A stretch of 64,000 nt of DNA, from assembly GCA_019925095.2 (NCBI GenBank), contig CM034395.1, positions 13,609,213 to 13,673,212 of the forward strand, given 5' to 3'. Shown piece after piece: positions 23,623 to 35,027 of this stretch (positions within the stretch are counted from its first letter, which is position 1; each line of letters starts with the position of its first letter). This DNA comes from Dendrolimus kikuchii. Lineage: Eukaryota; Arthropoda; Insecta; Lepidoptera; Lasiocampidae. The notes beneath the pieces were generated by a model. The model was given only the letters and a program-made list of their open reading frames with translations. It had not been told where the DNA came from and searched no databases. A program made the position numbers and the translations under genes.

Positions 23623-24163
23623 TCTATAATATTATAAAATTCTAAATATGTCGTGTCTGTACATTAAAGCTATTAAAAAAAACACTGGAATAGACTATAT
23701 AGACGTTGGAGAACACGATTTGTTTTTTTAGATTTCTCGTCTGTTTGTTCGGGATTCGCGTAAAAACTATTGAGCCGATTTCAATGCAGTTTTCGTTGAT
23801 CGATAGCCAATTCTTAGACTTAAACTCTGTGCTACTTTTTAACCTGGTAATTCCGCGGAATTTTTTTTGGGAATGATTTAAAATTGCCAGATTAAAGTAA
23901 AACGAATTCCAATGTGATTTGTTTACTGATCGATAGTAAATTTTATGTAATAAAATGTTTGAAATTTTTTATCCCGGGAATCCCATGGGATTTTTCCTTG
24001 GAGCGGTTTGTAGTTGCTCGGGTACTTAAAAATTAGCTTATTTCAACACAGTTTTCACTAAAACGATACCTTAAATTCTTTTCCAAATGCTGTGGTATTT
24101 TGTGTCCGGGAATCCTGCAGGAGTTTCATGTCAAGCGTAGACGAAGTCGCAGGCATATTCTAG
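23623..24163 (+). mobile_element. Helitron-like non-autonomous element, family A (complete, 541 bp)
   Basis: It starts TCTATAATATTATAAAAT immediately after A (23622) and ends GGCATATTCTAG immediately before T (24164). A|TC...CTRR|T is the terminal structure and A-T insertion site of Helitrons, which move by rolling-circle replication without target duplications. The interior has the family landmarks (GTCTGTACATTAAAGC, GAGCCGATTTCAATGCAG, a GACGAAGTC block near the 3' end). It encodes no Rep/helicase protein, so it would depend on an autonomous relative. A strong 3' hairpin is not obvious here, which tempers the call. Confidence 0.6.
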
Positions 24164-25368
24164 TTTTAAATAGAATGATTATTACTTGTATAATTTAAAA
24201 TTAGATTTGAATTTAAATGTGAAGATACCTGACAATAAATAATTAATAGGAAGATTGTTGTGAAAGTACATATATCGTCTCCGATATGCAACGAGAGCAA
24301 ACGAAAAAAATGCATTTTAATTTATGACATTGTACAATAATTAAATTGATATTTTAAAACCATAGAGGTGTCTTTGGGACACCTGGCTAGAACGAAGTAT
24401 TCCTAGTCTTACAAATTCTTACAATTCTCAAAAATCTCAAAAGGTATTAAAATCTCTCTAGAAGTCTTAATAAGTATCGAAAATTTTCGAAAACCATAGC
24501 AGAAAAACACAAAATTTATAAAAAAATGTATCAAAGTATAGTATAAATATTGTACCTACAAATTCTAAATTAAATTAACTCGAAGTTAAAAACAGTCAAA
24601 TTTAGAATCTCTTTCTTTTGGAAGTCAGTTAATTTTTTTATATCAAACATGTGCGTGCTTTAGAGGGGCGAAGCACCTAAATGCGGCCGAAGAACAACGA
24701 CGGTTACAAGATCTTTTATTTTCAAAACAGCATATATTACACTAATGGATATTATTTTAAATCTTATTTCATTGCATTAAAGTTTGTAAATGTATAATAA
24801 TATATATCGGTCAGCATTATTTTTGATCTGGTTACACTTTTTTTCGTCTACCTTCCATCCGCCGAGTAATATGCGATAAGGCACTTCGTTCCAAAAAATG
24901 TTTTGAATCAAGGTTTGTCGCGCTTATTACTCGAGAACGCTAAATCAACTGTGCTACTTAGCTTTAAGTGTTGTAGATATTATTCGTGTAATACTCGTAT
25001 CAAAGCTAAGGGCAATAAATAGAACGCTATGTGTTGGCGCGGCGTTGTTGGCACCGTTGCACGTCACTTGCACCTGTCTGACGATTAAAGTTTAGTGGGT
25101 AGACAATATTGGGATGTTAAGCTTGTAATTGACAAACAAGAATGACGAGTTAGTTTTATATATATTTTATAGTTCACACGAGAACTACAAAGTATGGATA
25201 ATACTATAATAATTAGATACAAAATATAAAGCCCGATTAGACACTTAACAAAGTCAATAGAACGTAATTTTGGATAAAATAAACAAAACTAAAAGCCAAT
25301 AACAATTAATTTATTTCGTTGATAATATACATTACTTTTACTGGTGCATTATATAATGTTTTTTTAAA
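24164..25368. other. Unassigned AT-rich DNA
   Basis: No gene or repeat that I can support. Confidence 0.35.
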
Positions 25369-25679
25369 TTTTTTTATTGCAGGAGTTCAGCAGACAGGCA
25401 GACGGCCCACTTAATGGAAAGCGGTTACCATCGCCTATGAACATTTGCAACACCAAAGGTGCTACAAATGCGCTGCTGCTCTCTTAAAGGAGACTGGAAC
25501 CTGGTCACTAATGCCGGAACACAACACAAGGTTGTTATGGCAACATACTCTAGATCAGGGGTGGTCGCCATCCAGTCGAGCAAATACTCTACCACCTGGC
25601 TGTGGGTTGTTTAGTCGCCTCTTACGACAGGCCGCCGGGCCGCAGGAAATTGTATTCTTTCTCCGTTCCTGCACGGATA
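25369..25679 (-). repeat. SINE-like retroposon, family A (full-length minus copy)
   Basis: T-rich start, then TTGCAGGAGTTCAGCAGACA through to GTTCCTGCACGGAT, collinear with the copy at 3397-3715 and very similar in sequence. The 25445-25687 open frame is a by-product of the repeat. Confidence 0.75.
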
Positions 25680-25958
25680 TGTTATAAAACACACTTCAAT
25701 TATTATTTTCTTCCAAATAATTCTGAAATAACATACCATTTTTATTAATTCTCTAACGTCGTATTATCTATGGGGAAATCCCTAAAAACAGTTCCGTACT
25801 AGGGCAATTTATTTTGAATTTTAGTGTTGCTACCAAAGGATTGTTGTTACATTTCATTAACTTAATTCTATTCAAAAACTTAGGATATATTGTGTAGTAA
25901 AACTAAAACTGTAACTAAAACTGTGTACTGAAAACAAAAACGATTAAATAAATACATA

Positions 25959-26172
25959 TTTTTATTTATTGCTGAAGCACAACAGACAGCCCTACGTCCC
26001 AACTGTGATGGAAAGTAGTTACCGTTGCCTATGGACATTAGCAATACCAGAGGAAGGAAAAACTGTAACCTGGGCACTGATGCCGGAGCACAAGTCAAGG
26101 TGGTTATGGCGTATACTCTAGACCAGGGGTGGTAGCCATCCATCCGGGCAAATGCCCTACCACCTGGGTACG
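25959..26172 (-). repeat. SINE-like retroposon, family A (diverged partial copy)
   Basis: It shares GGAAAGTAGTTACCG, TGCCTATGGACATTAGCAA, GATGCCGGAGCACAAGTCAA and CCAGGGGTGGTAGCCATCCA with family A but lacks the head segment and has an internal deletion. Confidence 0.65.
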
Positions 26173-28054
26173 GGTGAAATAATAAAAAGTTCAATAGATT
26201 AATTGTGATGCTTGATAAATGCATACGATACGCAAAAAGAGATGTGTGATAAAACTTTCGCGCTCCATCTAGTTTTTGTGAGATATTTGTGACACAAAAA
26301 GTAATTAACTTAAAATACCCAAATCAAATGATCACAAAGTCGTATAATTTTTGTTAACTTGTTTAAAGACTTGGAGGTTACAATCCCTAAATATGTTGTA
26401 ATGAGAACTGACAAATCAGGTCTATTATTTTGTGATTAGTATAAACTTTGCGCGTAATATAAAGGCTATCTCAATGGAACTATGGAACTAATTCTATGAA
26501 TTATAAGTTTATTCTGTGCATAATTATATCTTCGTACCACGAGTAACGAATGAATAGTAATTAATTTCATACTAGAGATTTTTACGCGACTCCATTTGCG
26601 TAAACTGCGCATCGATATCCATTGACTCTATCCCATTTTTCGAGATATAATGCACATATGGAATAGTTATTTTTGTTAAAACTTTTAAAACTACATGTAA
26701 ACAGTACACAGTGAACACAAACAGTATAACGCTTATTTATTGTCTCTTAGTAACATTTTGCATATAATAAGCATTGTATCTATCTAACGATACCTACGAT
26801 TCTTGCCCGAAATCCCTTGGCGTTGGCAGCCGCCATCATATCACCAACTACAAATATAAGTATATAGACATCTTAGTACTAAGGGCTTTTTCTTGAGCTA
26901 TTAATCTAGTTCTTGTTTTACTTTTCATTACGATATAATTTAAAATTCTCTTTAGAAATTAATTTTCTATGCTTCAAACTGTCTACAGTACCTATTCCTC
27001 TTGGATTAAGTTCTCATTACATCAATCAACAAAATTAATTTTCGATATTCAACGAGTATTAATATTTTTGTAAAGAACCTATTCAGAAAACGATTCGGCA
27101 CATAAATTTCTACCAAACATTGCCAATTAATTTCAAATTAAATCAATTTCGATGGGGCCTTTAACGGTTGAATAGATTTAGGGACGATCATTCCGCCCTT
27201 ATTTCGCATGTACGTGGTACTACAAAACTGTCTCTTACGAAAATAACTTTTAAAAGTGGCTACGTTTCTTTCATCTATCCTCATTACTACTACTACTATC
27301 TCATTACTATTAGCCCATAAACACCTTAAACCTTTTGTTCACAATTTTTCAGTTACGCATAATGATCGGGTCCTATGTCTTACAATTTATTCCTTTTCCT
27401 TATCATCGGTTTAATATATGACATTACTTGTATGGAGTATTACTTTATATAAAAGTTTCACAGATAGTAAGGCAAGGAACGGGCGGTAAGATATAGGAAC
27501 CGGCCATTAATGGCGTTACAAAACAAAGAGCGTTATGGTACATCTTATTAATATTTTTAAACATATCATTTAATACATAGTTTTCTGGAATGGGAGCTCA
27601 ATTACGGTTACAGCATTTTATGCTCAACTTCTTTAAGTAATGAAAGCATTTAATTCATCATAGAGTAAAAATAAATATGTATTGTGCCTTCTCAAGGCAG
27701 TTTAGCTCGCGTAATATTTAAAACCATATCCCACAATTATTTGCTAGGATAAAAGTTAATTTTTCTTTTAGCGAAAGCATGGAAGAAGAATACTTCTCCA
27801 AGATCGAAAGCATAACCTACACGATTATATGAATAAAGTTATATTTGAAAGTTTTTATATTTGTTTTAAAGGTTAAGTGGTCTTTTTTAACGCCTTTGGC
27901 TTGAATCCATTAGAATAAAACTTCGTGATAATTGGTTAATTCTCAAGGCAAGAAACAATCAAATACATAGAAATTTAAAATCAAATCACCTTCACCTTAT
28001 TGCCTTATTTACCGCCATAACGTTCCTGGTGAAATTCAAACCGACATATAAATA
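26173..28054. other. Unassigned AT-rich DNA
   Basis: No gene seen. Near 27425-27510 a stretch (TTACTTGTATGGAGTAT, TATAGGAACCGGCCATTAAT) matches sequence at 20105-20185, so part of this interval is a dispersed repeat of unknown type. Confidence 0.4.
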
Positions 28055-28455
28055 TTAGTATATGCCCACGACTTTGTTAAATTTGTTTGAAATTCCCGCG
28101 GGATTCTCGGTACACAAAGTACCGCATCATTTAAAAAAAATGTTATCGATCAATGAACGATCAAATCGCTTTGGAATTCGATTTTTTTTAAATCTGGTAA
28201 TTTTAAATTCGCATTCCCAGAAAAAATCCCGATACCCAGGATAAAAAGCAGCTCAGTTTTCAAGACTAAGAATTTTTTGTCGATCAGCGAAAACCGCATG
28301 AAAATCGGCCTAATAGTTTTTACCTGAATACCGAACAAACAGATAATAAATCTAAAAAAAATGCCTCGTGTTCTTTATCGTTTATATTATAGTTGTTTTT
28401 TTTAATAGCTTCAATGTACAGACACGGCATTTTTAGAATTTTATAATATTATAGA
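28055..28455 (-). mobile_element. Helitron-like non-autonomous element, family A (minus, 401 bp)
   Basis: On the minus strand it starts TCTATAATATTATAAAAT preceded by A and ends GGGCATATACTAA followed by T, again A|TC...CTRR|T. The interior matches family A in order, with deletions relative to 23623-24163. No protein is encoded. Confidence 0.6.
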
Positions 28456-29071
28456 TTAATACGGATTTTACCTGCTAAGATCACCACAAACAGACAAGTT
28501 CGTAAACATGTTGGTGTGGCTGCTAACAATACGCTTCCGCTTATGACAACGCACCGCACTATGGCCGACGCACGGTCATTGCCTGCAACCCGCGTATCTA
28601 CGAACCATCTAGCCAAACGTGTTCTCGATTTAATTGCATAACTTTCTAGCACGGTATTTCATATTTTTATTTATTAAATTCCTTTCTTTCGTTGTATTAA
28701 TACATTAGTGTCTGACCATCACGTCGTGGAGCAAATAATGGCCGTGAATTCTAAAAATATTCAGCTGATAACATAAAATATAATTTAAAACCCGTTTGTA
28801 TGCTTTTGCATTATTCATAAAACTAAGTGATTATATTAATAGAAATGTAAGATTATGATAAACAAATTGTAAGAAACTTTCAATAACACTCCTGGGACTA
28901 ATTAATGCAAGTAAATCCCACGCCGTAACATTTCTATTGTAGGTTCAGATGACAGATATGAGCGTCGATATTCAGATTCTCCATTAGAATACTGCATTTA
29001 TATATTTATTACTAGAATATAAGAAATTGTACTATGTATACCACCATCGTCAATATAATCTTAATTCATTC
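28456..29071. other. Unassigned AT-rich DNA
   Basis: The minus-strand frame at 28449-28652 is unrecognised; nothing else is seen. Confidence 0.35.
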
Positions 29072-29195
29072 CTGGGGTTGCCTGGAAGAGATCGCTTTTT
29101 AGCGATAAAACCACCCCTTGTGCATAATGAGACATAGTTTTAGTCTGTAAGTTCTTTATTAGTATCGGTGTACAAAAAAGAGTTATTGATTGATT
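29072..29195 (+). repeat. Retroposon 3'-end repeat (GAGATCGCTTTTTAGC type)
   Basis: TTGCCTGGAAGAGATCGCTT, TTAGCGATAAAACCAC and a terminal TTGATTGATTG run. Related copies lie at 29780-29855 and 30945-31075, and minus-strand pieces near 2563 and 36310. The form is that of a LINE or SINE 3' end ending in ACAATAAAGTTT-like polyadenylation sequence. Confidence 0.55.
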
Positions 29196-29345
29196 GATCA
29201 TGTGACAGGGCTCGCTGGCCAGACTCTAGCTTTAATTTTAACTTTTATCTTTAGTTTTTATATCTGTAATAAACAAACTACAAATAACGTATAGGGTACT
29301 AAATGCAAATTAATAAATTTAATATTATAACTGCGATCTACAATT

Positions 29346-29492
29346 CTAGGACGCCCGCCAGCCTGGTGGACTGACGACCTGCGCAAGGTCGCCGGCAGGG
29401 GCTGGGTGAGGAAGACGGGAGATGTGATATGTGACGCGTACTTGGGGAGGCCTACGTCCAGCAGTGGATAGAGATTGGCTGAAGAAGAACAA
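29346..29492 (+). pseudogene. LINE C-terminal fragment
   Basis: The frame RPPAWWTDDLRKVAGRGWVR (from about 29350) then DAYLGRPTSSSG and stop has the GRPP-x-W-x-DD-x2-KVAG wording found at the very C-terminus of some insect LINE polyproteins. It is followed by a GATTGGCTGAAGAAGAAC tail. About 115 codons' worth or less remains, with local GC-rich composition unlike the surroundings. Confidence 0.6.
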
Positions 29493-29779
29493 GATCTACA
29501 ATTCCGTATCAATTTTAGAATGGAACTTATAAACTTTCTAGTTTTTCATAAAAAATCCTTTTAAATATGGAAGAAATTACGTCTTCCTTTGGTACTCTGC
29601 CCACGGACGCCAGAAAATCTAAATCGTTTGCCATATTTAAAAATTCTTTCAAGAAACATTACTTTAGTCTTATGCAATAACCTATGTTCTATACTTTAGA
29701 CTGTAATCTGCTGTCCACCTGTCATTTCTATTTTTCTTTGTTCATCATTATAGGCATAATAATTAGATACTTTAAGAAT

Positions 29780-29855
29780 TTTCTTTGAGTCAGTTGCCTG
29801 GAAGAGATCGCTTTTAGCAATAAGGCCGCATTTTTTGGGGGGAATAGGGAATTTT
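29780..29855 (+). repeat. Retroposon 3'-end repeat fragment
   Basis: GTTGCCTGGAAGAGATCGCT then TTTAGCAATAAGGCCGC, as at 29072 and 30945; truncated. Confidence 0.5.
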
Positions 29856-30944
29856 CGTTTCAAATCAGAAATTGTTTTTATAGGGTATCGTAGCCAAATA
29901 ACGAAAATAATGTGCGTTAATAGTTTTTGTCCTTCATTGTGCGTGGGCTGACACGCACTTGGTCGATTCTTTAAAAACATCTTTGAACATTTGATGACGG
30001 TACAGTTGAAATAATTTATATTAAAAACAAAAGTAAATCAAACTTTTCGTTTTTACTCTCACGGTTTATAACGGGTGTGTCAAAACCAGCGAAACCATTT
30101 TTGAAGTTTGACAGTTTTAATATCCGTTATTGTTTGAAAATATTTTATCTTTTGTATAAAGAGGCTGCCATCACAATATGCTGGCTGAAAAGAACGAACG
30201 GAAACACAGCAATTATTTTCGTGTATAATTGTACTAATTATAATAAAAAAGGAGCGGCGCGATTGTGAATTTTAAAAATCAAATTTGTAACAGGAAACCT
30301 TGAAGCAAACAAGCTTTGAAATACAGGGAGTATTTCAAAGCCTCTAAAAAGATTCCTTTGTTCGAAATCAACTGATTGCATCGAAAAATTTGCTTAGTTT
30401 GCTATTTTATTTTATGAAAAGATTTCGTAGGTACAGACTATCTAAATATTTGAATTTTGATCGTTTAACATATTTAACTATTTTCGACTCGGGTTCGCTT
30501 GTGTAAAATTTGTATCCATATCCCGTGGAAATTATACTTATTCCGTATAGAAACTCATTATCACCATTATATTAGCGTTAAATCCCGGGTACATTCCTAG
30601 TTTTTGCTGCAGAACCTGGGGTCCGCTTTGTTACTTTTCTTCCTCCTTTCGAGCGACTTCGTCATCCCTAAGCATTCCTTGGGCCATGTCTAGATATTTG
30701 TTCTCCATGGAACTAACCAGTTTCTGTAAGACTTCTTTTGTTATTGCTTTTATTAAAAGAAAACGTATACCTACCTACTAATATTTAATTGTCATGGATT
30801 AATTTGGCTTCGCTAATGTAAAATTGGAATAGGAATACCGCGACTATCACAATATCCCATTTTCCAGGATATACAATTCGGTATAACAACCAATTAAATA
30901 TCAAGGGGAAGAAACAAAGAGCCACTTTCACCTTAATATATTAA
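29856..30944. other. Unassigned AT-rich DNA
   Basis: No supported feature; the open frame at 30077-30268 has no recognised domain. Confidence 0.35.
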
Positions 30945-31078
30945 TAGGCTGTCTGGAGGAAATCGCTTCTTAGCAATAAGACCGCACATTGTGCACATTT
31001 AGAATGTTTTTAGGCTATAAGTTTTTATGTGTTTTCTGTAATTGTGTACAATAAAGTTTATCCATCTATTAATTATTC
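30945..31078 (+). repeat. Retroposon 3'-end repeat
   Basis: CTGTCTGGAGGAAATCGCTT, TAGCAATAAGACCGCAC and TTGTGTACAATAAAGTTTAT. It is the most complete of the three plus-strand copies and ends in a polyadenylation-like AATAAA. Confidence 0.5.
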
Positions 31079-32255
31079 ATGTTAAGTTTATTAATTATAT
31101 TAGTATTGTGTGTAACAGTCTGTTAGGCTAGCGCGCTAATAAATATTATACGAATTTAGGTTTCATTACGTTATGTTCAAGTTTATGTCTTATTCCAATT
31201 GACGTAGATTCGTATCTTGGCATGGGCTTCTTATCATCACTTCGGCAGTTTTTTATCAGAACCCATACACCTTATTTTTACAATTACAACATGCTGATTG
31301 TGAATAACCTCATAAATAAGTAAACAGGCATATCGAAATGTTTTAAATCTACCGATCTGCCGTATGCAGCACGTGAAGCCTGAACTCAGCAGTGGGGAAG
31401 TTAATAGAATGTTATTATATCATTTTGTATAAGTATCAGTAATGTTATTATGAATCAAAAGGTAGTGCGTGCTGCGTTCAGTTGATTTATTTCTCATAAA
31501 TCACCGTCTGTGGTTGGGGTGAGTTTATTTCTGCACATCTGAAAAGGAATTCACAGTCATGTGAGGGATTATAAAGGGTGATGTGGGGTCAGGAACCTGG
31601 TATTAAGCATCCGTAACTTACTTTGAAAATTTAAAACGGGGTATCATACCTAAAATTCGATATCCTCAAAACCAAACAATTTTATTAGAAATTCTCTCTG
31701 AATTAAAACCCTTTTTGATGCTTTCCAACTTTCGATGCTTTAGTCACGTAATGAGGGTTGGCAGTTTTCATTTTAAAGACTGAAATCTAATGAGAGTGAG
31801 TTTGTAAAGATTGTGACGCTCAAGAGCAAATTAGTACGGGTTTTAGTCAAGTAATTTAAAATACATAAAATGAAACGTAAATTCTGCATAAAAATATTTA
31901 TTGCAAATACATTATGTTTTGTTTGTTTGTTTATAGAAAAAAAACCCATAAGTATTGACACAAATATCTAAAAATGGTGTTTCGATTTATTAGTAGTAAA
32001 TAATAGGTATGTATTTCCAACAAATACCTCATTGCTTTACCATCGTACTTGTTAGCTTCACATGTAATAAAAATTCTTTGGTATTCCAATATTTAAAGCA
32101 TGATTGATATGATATTATATCAAACTTCAATTTCGTTGGTCGATAGTGCGGTCGATTTACAGTATACGAGGACTTCCTGCAGGAAAAATAATTTCCTAAC
32201 TTTTTAAATCATTTAACCAATATAAAGGTATGGTTTAAACTTTAAAAAAAAATTC
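31079..32255. other. Unassigned AT-rich DNA
   Basis: No gene seen. A CTCAGCAGTGGGGAAGTTAA piece near 31382 resembles the tail of the SINE at 33469-33761. Confidence 0.35.
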
Positions 32256-32670
32256 ACACGCAGTAGAAGTGAAACAAAGCGGGAGAAGTGGTGTGAGGGA
32301 TTCTAAATTTCGTGGCGTCACATTTAATATATTATATCGTTATAATATACTAGGACATGCCCGCGACTTCGTCCACGTTGGACTTGCAATTCCCAAGGAA
32401 TTCCCGAGACACAGCATTTAAAAAAGAATGTAAGCTATCGTTTTAGTGAAAACTGTGTCGGAATAAGCCAATTTTTATGCACCAGAACTACTACAAACCG
32501 CTCCCGGAAAAAAATCCACGAGATTCCAGGGATAAAAAATATCACACATTTTATTACATAAAATTTGCTATCGACCACTGAAAAAATCGCTTTTACGTCT
32601 CATTCAGTTTAAAATCACAACGATTCTAAAGAAGTTATATTTTAAAAAACACACTTTAATGTAAAAAAGT
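32256..32670. repeat. Family C repeat interrupted by a Helitron-like 3' piece
   Basis: CACACGCAGTAGAAGTGAAA at 32256 and ATCACAACGATTCTAAAG near 32612 match the repeat at 1-470. Between them, from CTAG at 32350, is a minus-strand family A Helitron-like 3' segment (minus strand: GCGGGCATGTCCTAG followed by T) reaching about 32590. This reads as a nested insertion. Confidence 0.5.
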
Positions 32671-33454
32671 GTGGGCGCTGTCTAATATATATTTAATCAT
32701 TTAACGGAAATAATTTATCGGAATAAAAAGTATCCTTTGTCCTGGTTCAGGATATAAACTATCTTCGTGTAGAGTTTCATGTAAATCTATTCCGTCATCT
32801 TCTTGTGATGCATTATAGAGCAGAAAATAGAAAACAATTCTGAAAATTGCATTTTCGGAATCAGCTTATCCGAAATAGTCCCCTGATTTTTTCTCTTTTT
32901 TAAAATAATTTTAAACTCACACCAATACAAATTGAATATATTATAGAAGAGTTCTAAGCAACTGCTACAGTAAGTGTTATAAAAATAGTTCACGGATCCG
33001 AAATATTAAGGAAAATCGACAAGGTTTACAATGCAATGCGGAAACGTAGAATGACACAAACCGATGTAGGCATTTGACTCTATGTCAAGTGTTGCTACGA
33101 TGGATGTAGGTGAAAGGCTGAGAGAGTTCACTACACAAATGTTCTGAGCCGTCGCTCGCGGCACCACTCCATGATACATCCCTCGCTGCGACTCATACAT
33201 ACATACCTAAGTTCGTGAAAGTACGCGTAACCTGCAATTGTCACCGTTTCATATCCATACCTATATTTGTAATAAACAGGCTGCAACGGATAGACAATGA
33301 TTTAAAATTAGTCGATAAATATGCCTACTAATATGCAAACTGGATATTCTACACTTGTTACAGGAATCTTTATTGGAATAGAAATTTGATATTAGTTGAC
33401 CAGGTTTCAACAGATTTTCCAAGAATTATAACTATTTGTAGTTTATTCTATGTC
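32671..33454. other. Unassigned DNA
   Basis: A minus-strand open frame at 33006-33200 has no recognised domain. No repeat recognised. Confidence 0.3.
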
Positions 33455-33775
33455 ATGTACACAAAGTTGTGGTAGCGTGATGGCTAGCGCACGCGTCGCA
33501 AACTAAAAGGCGTAGGTTCGATCCTGGCCAGAACGCATGCACCACTTACGCAGTTTTCTGACCTAATGTGCAAATGGTTATAATTACCACATGCTAACAA
33601 CGGTGAAGAAAAATATCGTGATGCATCCTGCATATCGAGATAACCGATGTGTTAAACCTGCCAAGCCGCCTTGGACAAGCGTTGCGGGTATACTGTCCAT
33701 TCCCTCTATAACGGGAGGCCCGAGCCCAACAGTGGAACATTTATGGGCTGTTATTATTATTATGTACACAAAGTT
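33455..33775 (+). mobile_element. tRNA-headed SINE (family B) with 14-bp target duplication
   Basis: Exact 14-bp duplicates ATGTACACAAAGTT at 33455-33468 and 33762-33775 bound a 293-bp insert. The head has an A-box-like TGGTAGCGTGATGG at 33470-33483 and a B-box GGTTCGATCC at 33515-33524, the internal RNA polymerase III promoter of tRNA-derived SINEs. The rest is a non-tRNA body with a TTATTATTATT tail. Related copies: 47195-47375 and, minus, 48812-49075. Non-coding; it would have depended on a LINE. Confidence 0.85.
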
Positions 33776-34156
33776 ATAGTACTTCGTTTATTTTTGGGTG
33801 CTTGGTTTCTTTCAATATTGATATTGTATGTTAGTATATGGCCCGTTTTTATATTTTACAAACCATTCATTTGTCTCACTATCAGTTAAAATTTGACAAT
33901 TATGTCAAATAATTAAAATTTGACAAACATGTTTTAGTTAGTTTTGAGTTATAAATGTACAAGTAGTGTCAAAATTCATTTGATGGTAAGTAATTTAATA
34001 TTAAGATAAAGGAATTGGCCAATAATAGATATTGTAACTTTATACTAATGTTAAAAGGAACACTGAGGAGGTTTCAATGGGTATCCAGCAGTCGCAACAA
34101 GTTCCGCACTGAGTGTCCATAAAATATTTCTAGCACGCAAAGAAATGAATTGGATA
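33776..34156. other. Unassigned AT-rich DNA
   Basis: No supported feature. Confidence 0.35.
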
Positions 34157-34890
34157 TCTATAATACTATAAAATGCTAAATAAACCCCGACACTCTCTGA
34201 AAGAGAGTGTCGGGGTGAAGGTAAGGAAAGGAATGCTCCGGTGGTTCGGGCATGTGGAAAGAATGCATGATGAAAGAATGACTAAACAGATATACAATGC
34301 AAAAGTGGATGGATGCAGAAGTCGTGGAAGGCCACGACACACCTTCCATGATCAAATTGATCGTGTACTAGCGGAGGGTGATGTCAGGAGCCTTAAGAAC
34401 AGACGAGTGTGCATGACAAGAGTTATGAATGTCAAAGAAGCAAGTGAGGTGTGTAAGAATGGGCCTAAATGGCGCTCTGTTGTTCGTGCCTACCCCGCAA
34501 GGGAACTGGCGTGAAGTTATGTATGCATGTATGTATGTATAAAATGCTAAACATGCCATGTCTGTACAATAAAGATGCGTTCGCAATGCCATTTTTTGGA
34601 TATTTTCGTCTATCCCACGGAAACGACGTTATTTATCGGGTTAAAAAGTATCCTAAGTTACGCCCCGTGATATAAGTTAGCTCTGTTTCGAATTTTATTT
34701 AAATCCATTTTGGTAGTTTTTACGTGATACTCTAACAGACAGAAAGACAGACAAAAATTCTAAAAATTGAACGGAATATACTGGTCCGAATTAGCCCCCC
34801 TGATTTTTTTCAAACGCATTGTACAAACTCGAACATTTACAGATTTATTAAACAATTTCTATGCTTTTCTTAAGTTTTCGCGACTTGTAT
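34157..34890 (+). repeat. Helitron-like repeat split by a LINE
   Basis: TCTATAATACTATAAAAT at 34157, preceded by A, matches the family A 5' terminus. The sequence resumes after the LINE with TATAAAATGCTAAACATGCC and GTCTGTACAATAAAG at 34538 onward. Beyond about 34600 the interior differs from other family A copies (ACGTGATACTCTAACAGACA), so it is a mosaic. The 3' terminus is not identified. Confidence 0.5.
34167..34551 (+). mobile_element. 5'-truncated LINE insertion with 14-bp target duplication
   Basis: The 14-bp target duplication TATAAAATGCTAAA occurs at 34167-34180 and 34538-34551. The insert (34181-34537) carries the last part of a LINE polyprotein in frame: GVKVRKGMLRWFGHVERMHD near 34213, then RGRPRHTFHDQIDRVLAEGD, then WRSVVRAYPARELA and stop at 34512-34514. 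The 3' UTR is only about 23 bp and ends in ATGT repeats. The first LINE bases are present in inverted orientation at the 5' junction (34185-34198 versus 34202-34215). Frame is intact across what remains. Clade not assigned. Confidence 0.85.
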
Positions 34891-34893
34891 TCA

Positions 34894-35027
34894 TAATAAA
34901 ACTACGTTTTAACGGTTTTAGTCTTTGTCTTCCGTGATCACGGCCACTGAAAAGTGGCCGAAACGTCGGAAAAACCAAAATCAAATAAAATTACCGCGCT
35001 TAAAACCGTTAAAACGTAGTTTTGTTA
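34894..35027. mobile_element. Small MITE with 27-bp terminal inverted repeats
   Basis: Left end AAAACTACGTTTTAACGG (34898-34915) is mirrored at the right end as CCGTTAAAACGTAGTTTT (35006-35023); over 27 bp the ends differ at one site. The inner part holds GGCCACTGAAAAGTGGCC, another inverted repeat. 134 bp, no protein. The superfamily is unclear because no unambiguous target duplication is seen. Confidence 0.8.

Noticed and set aside
33469..33540. tRNA gene
   Set aside because: A- and B-box-like sequences are present, but no cloverleaf, and the sequence continues into a SINE body bounded by a 14-bp target duplication.
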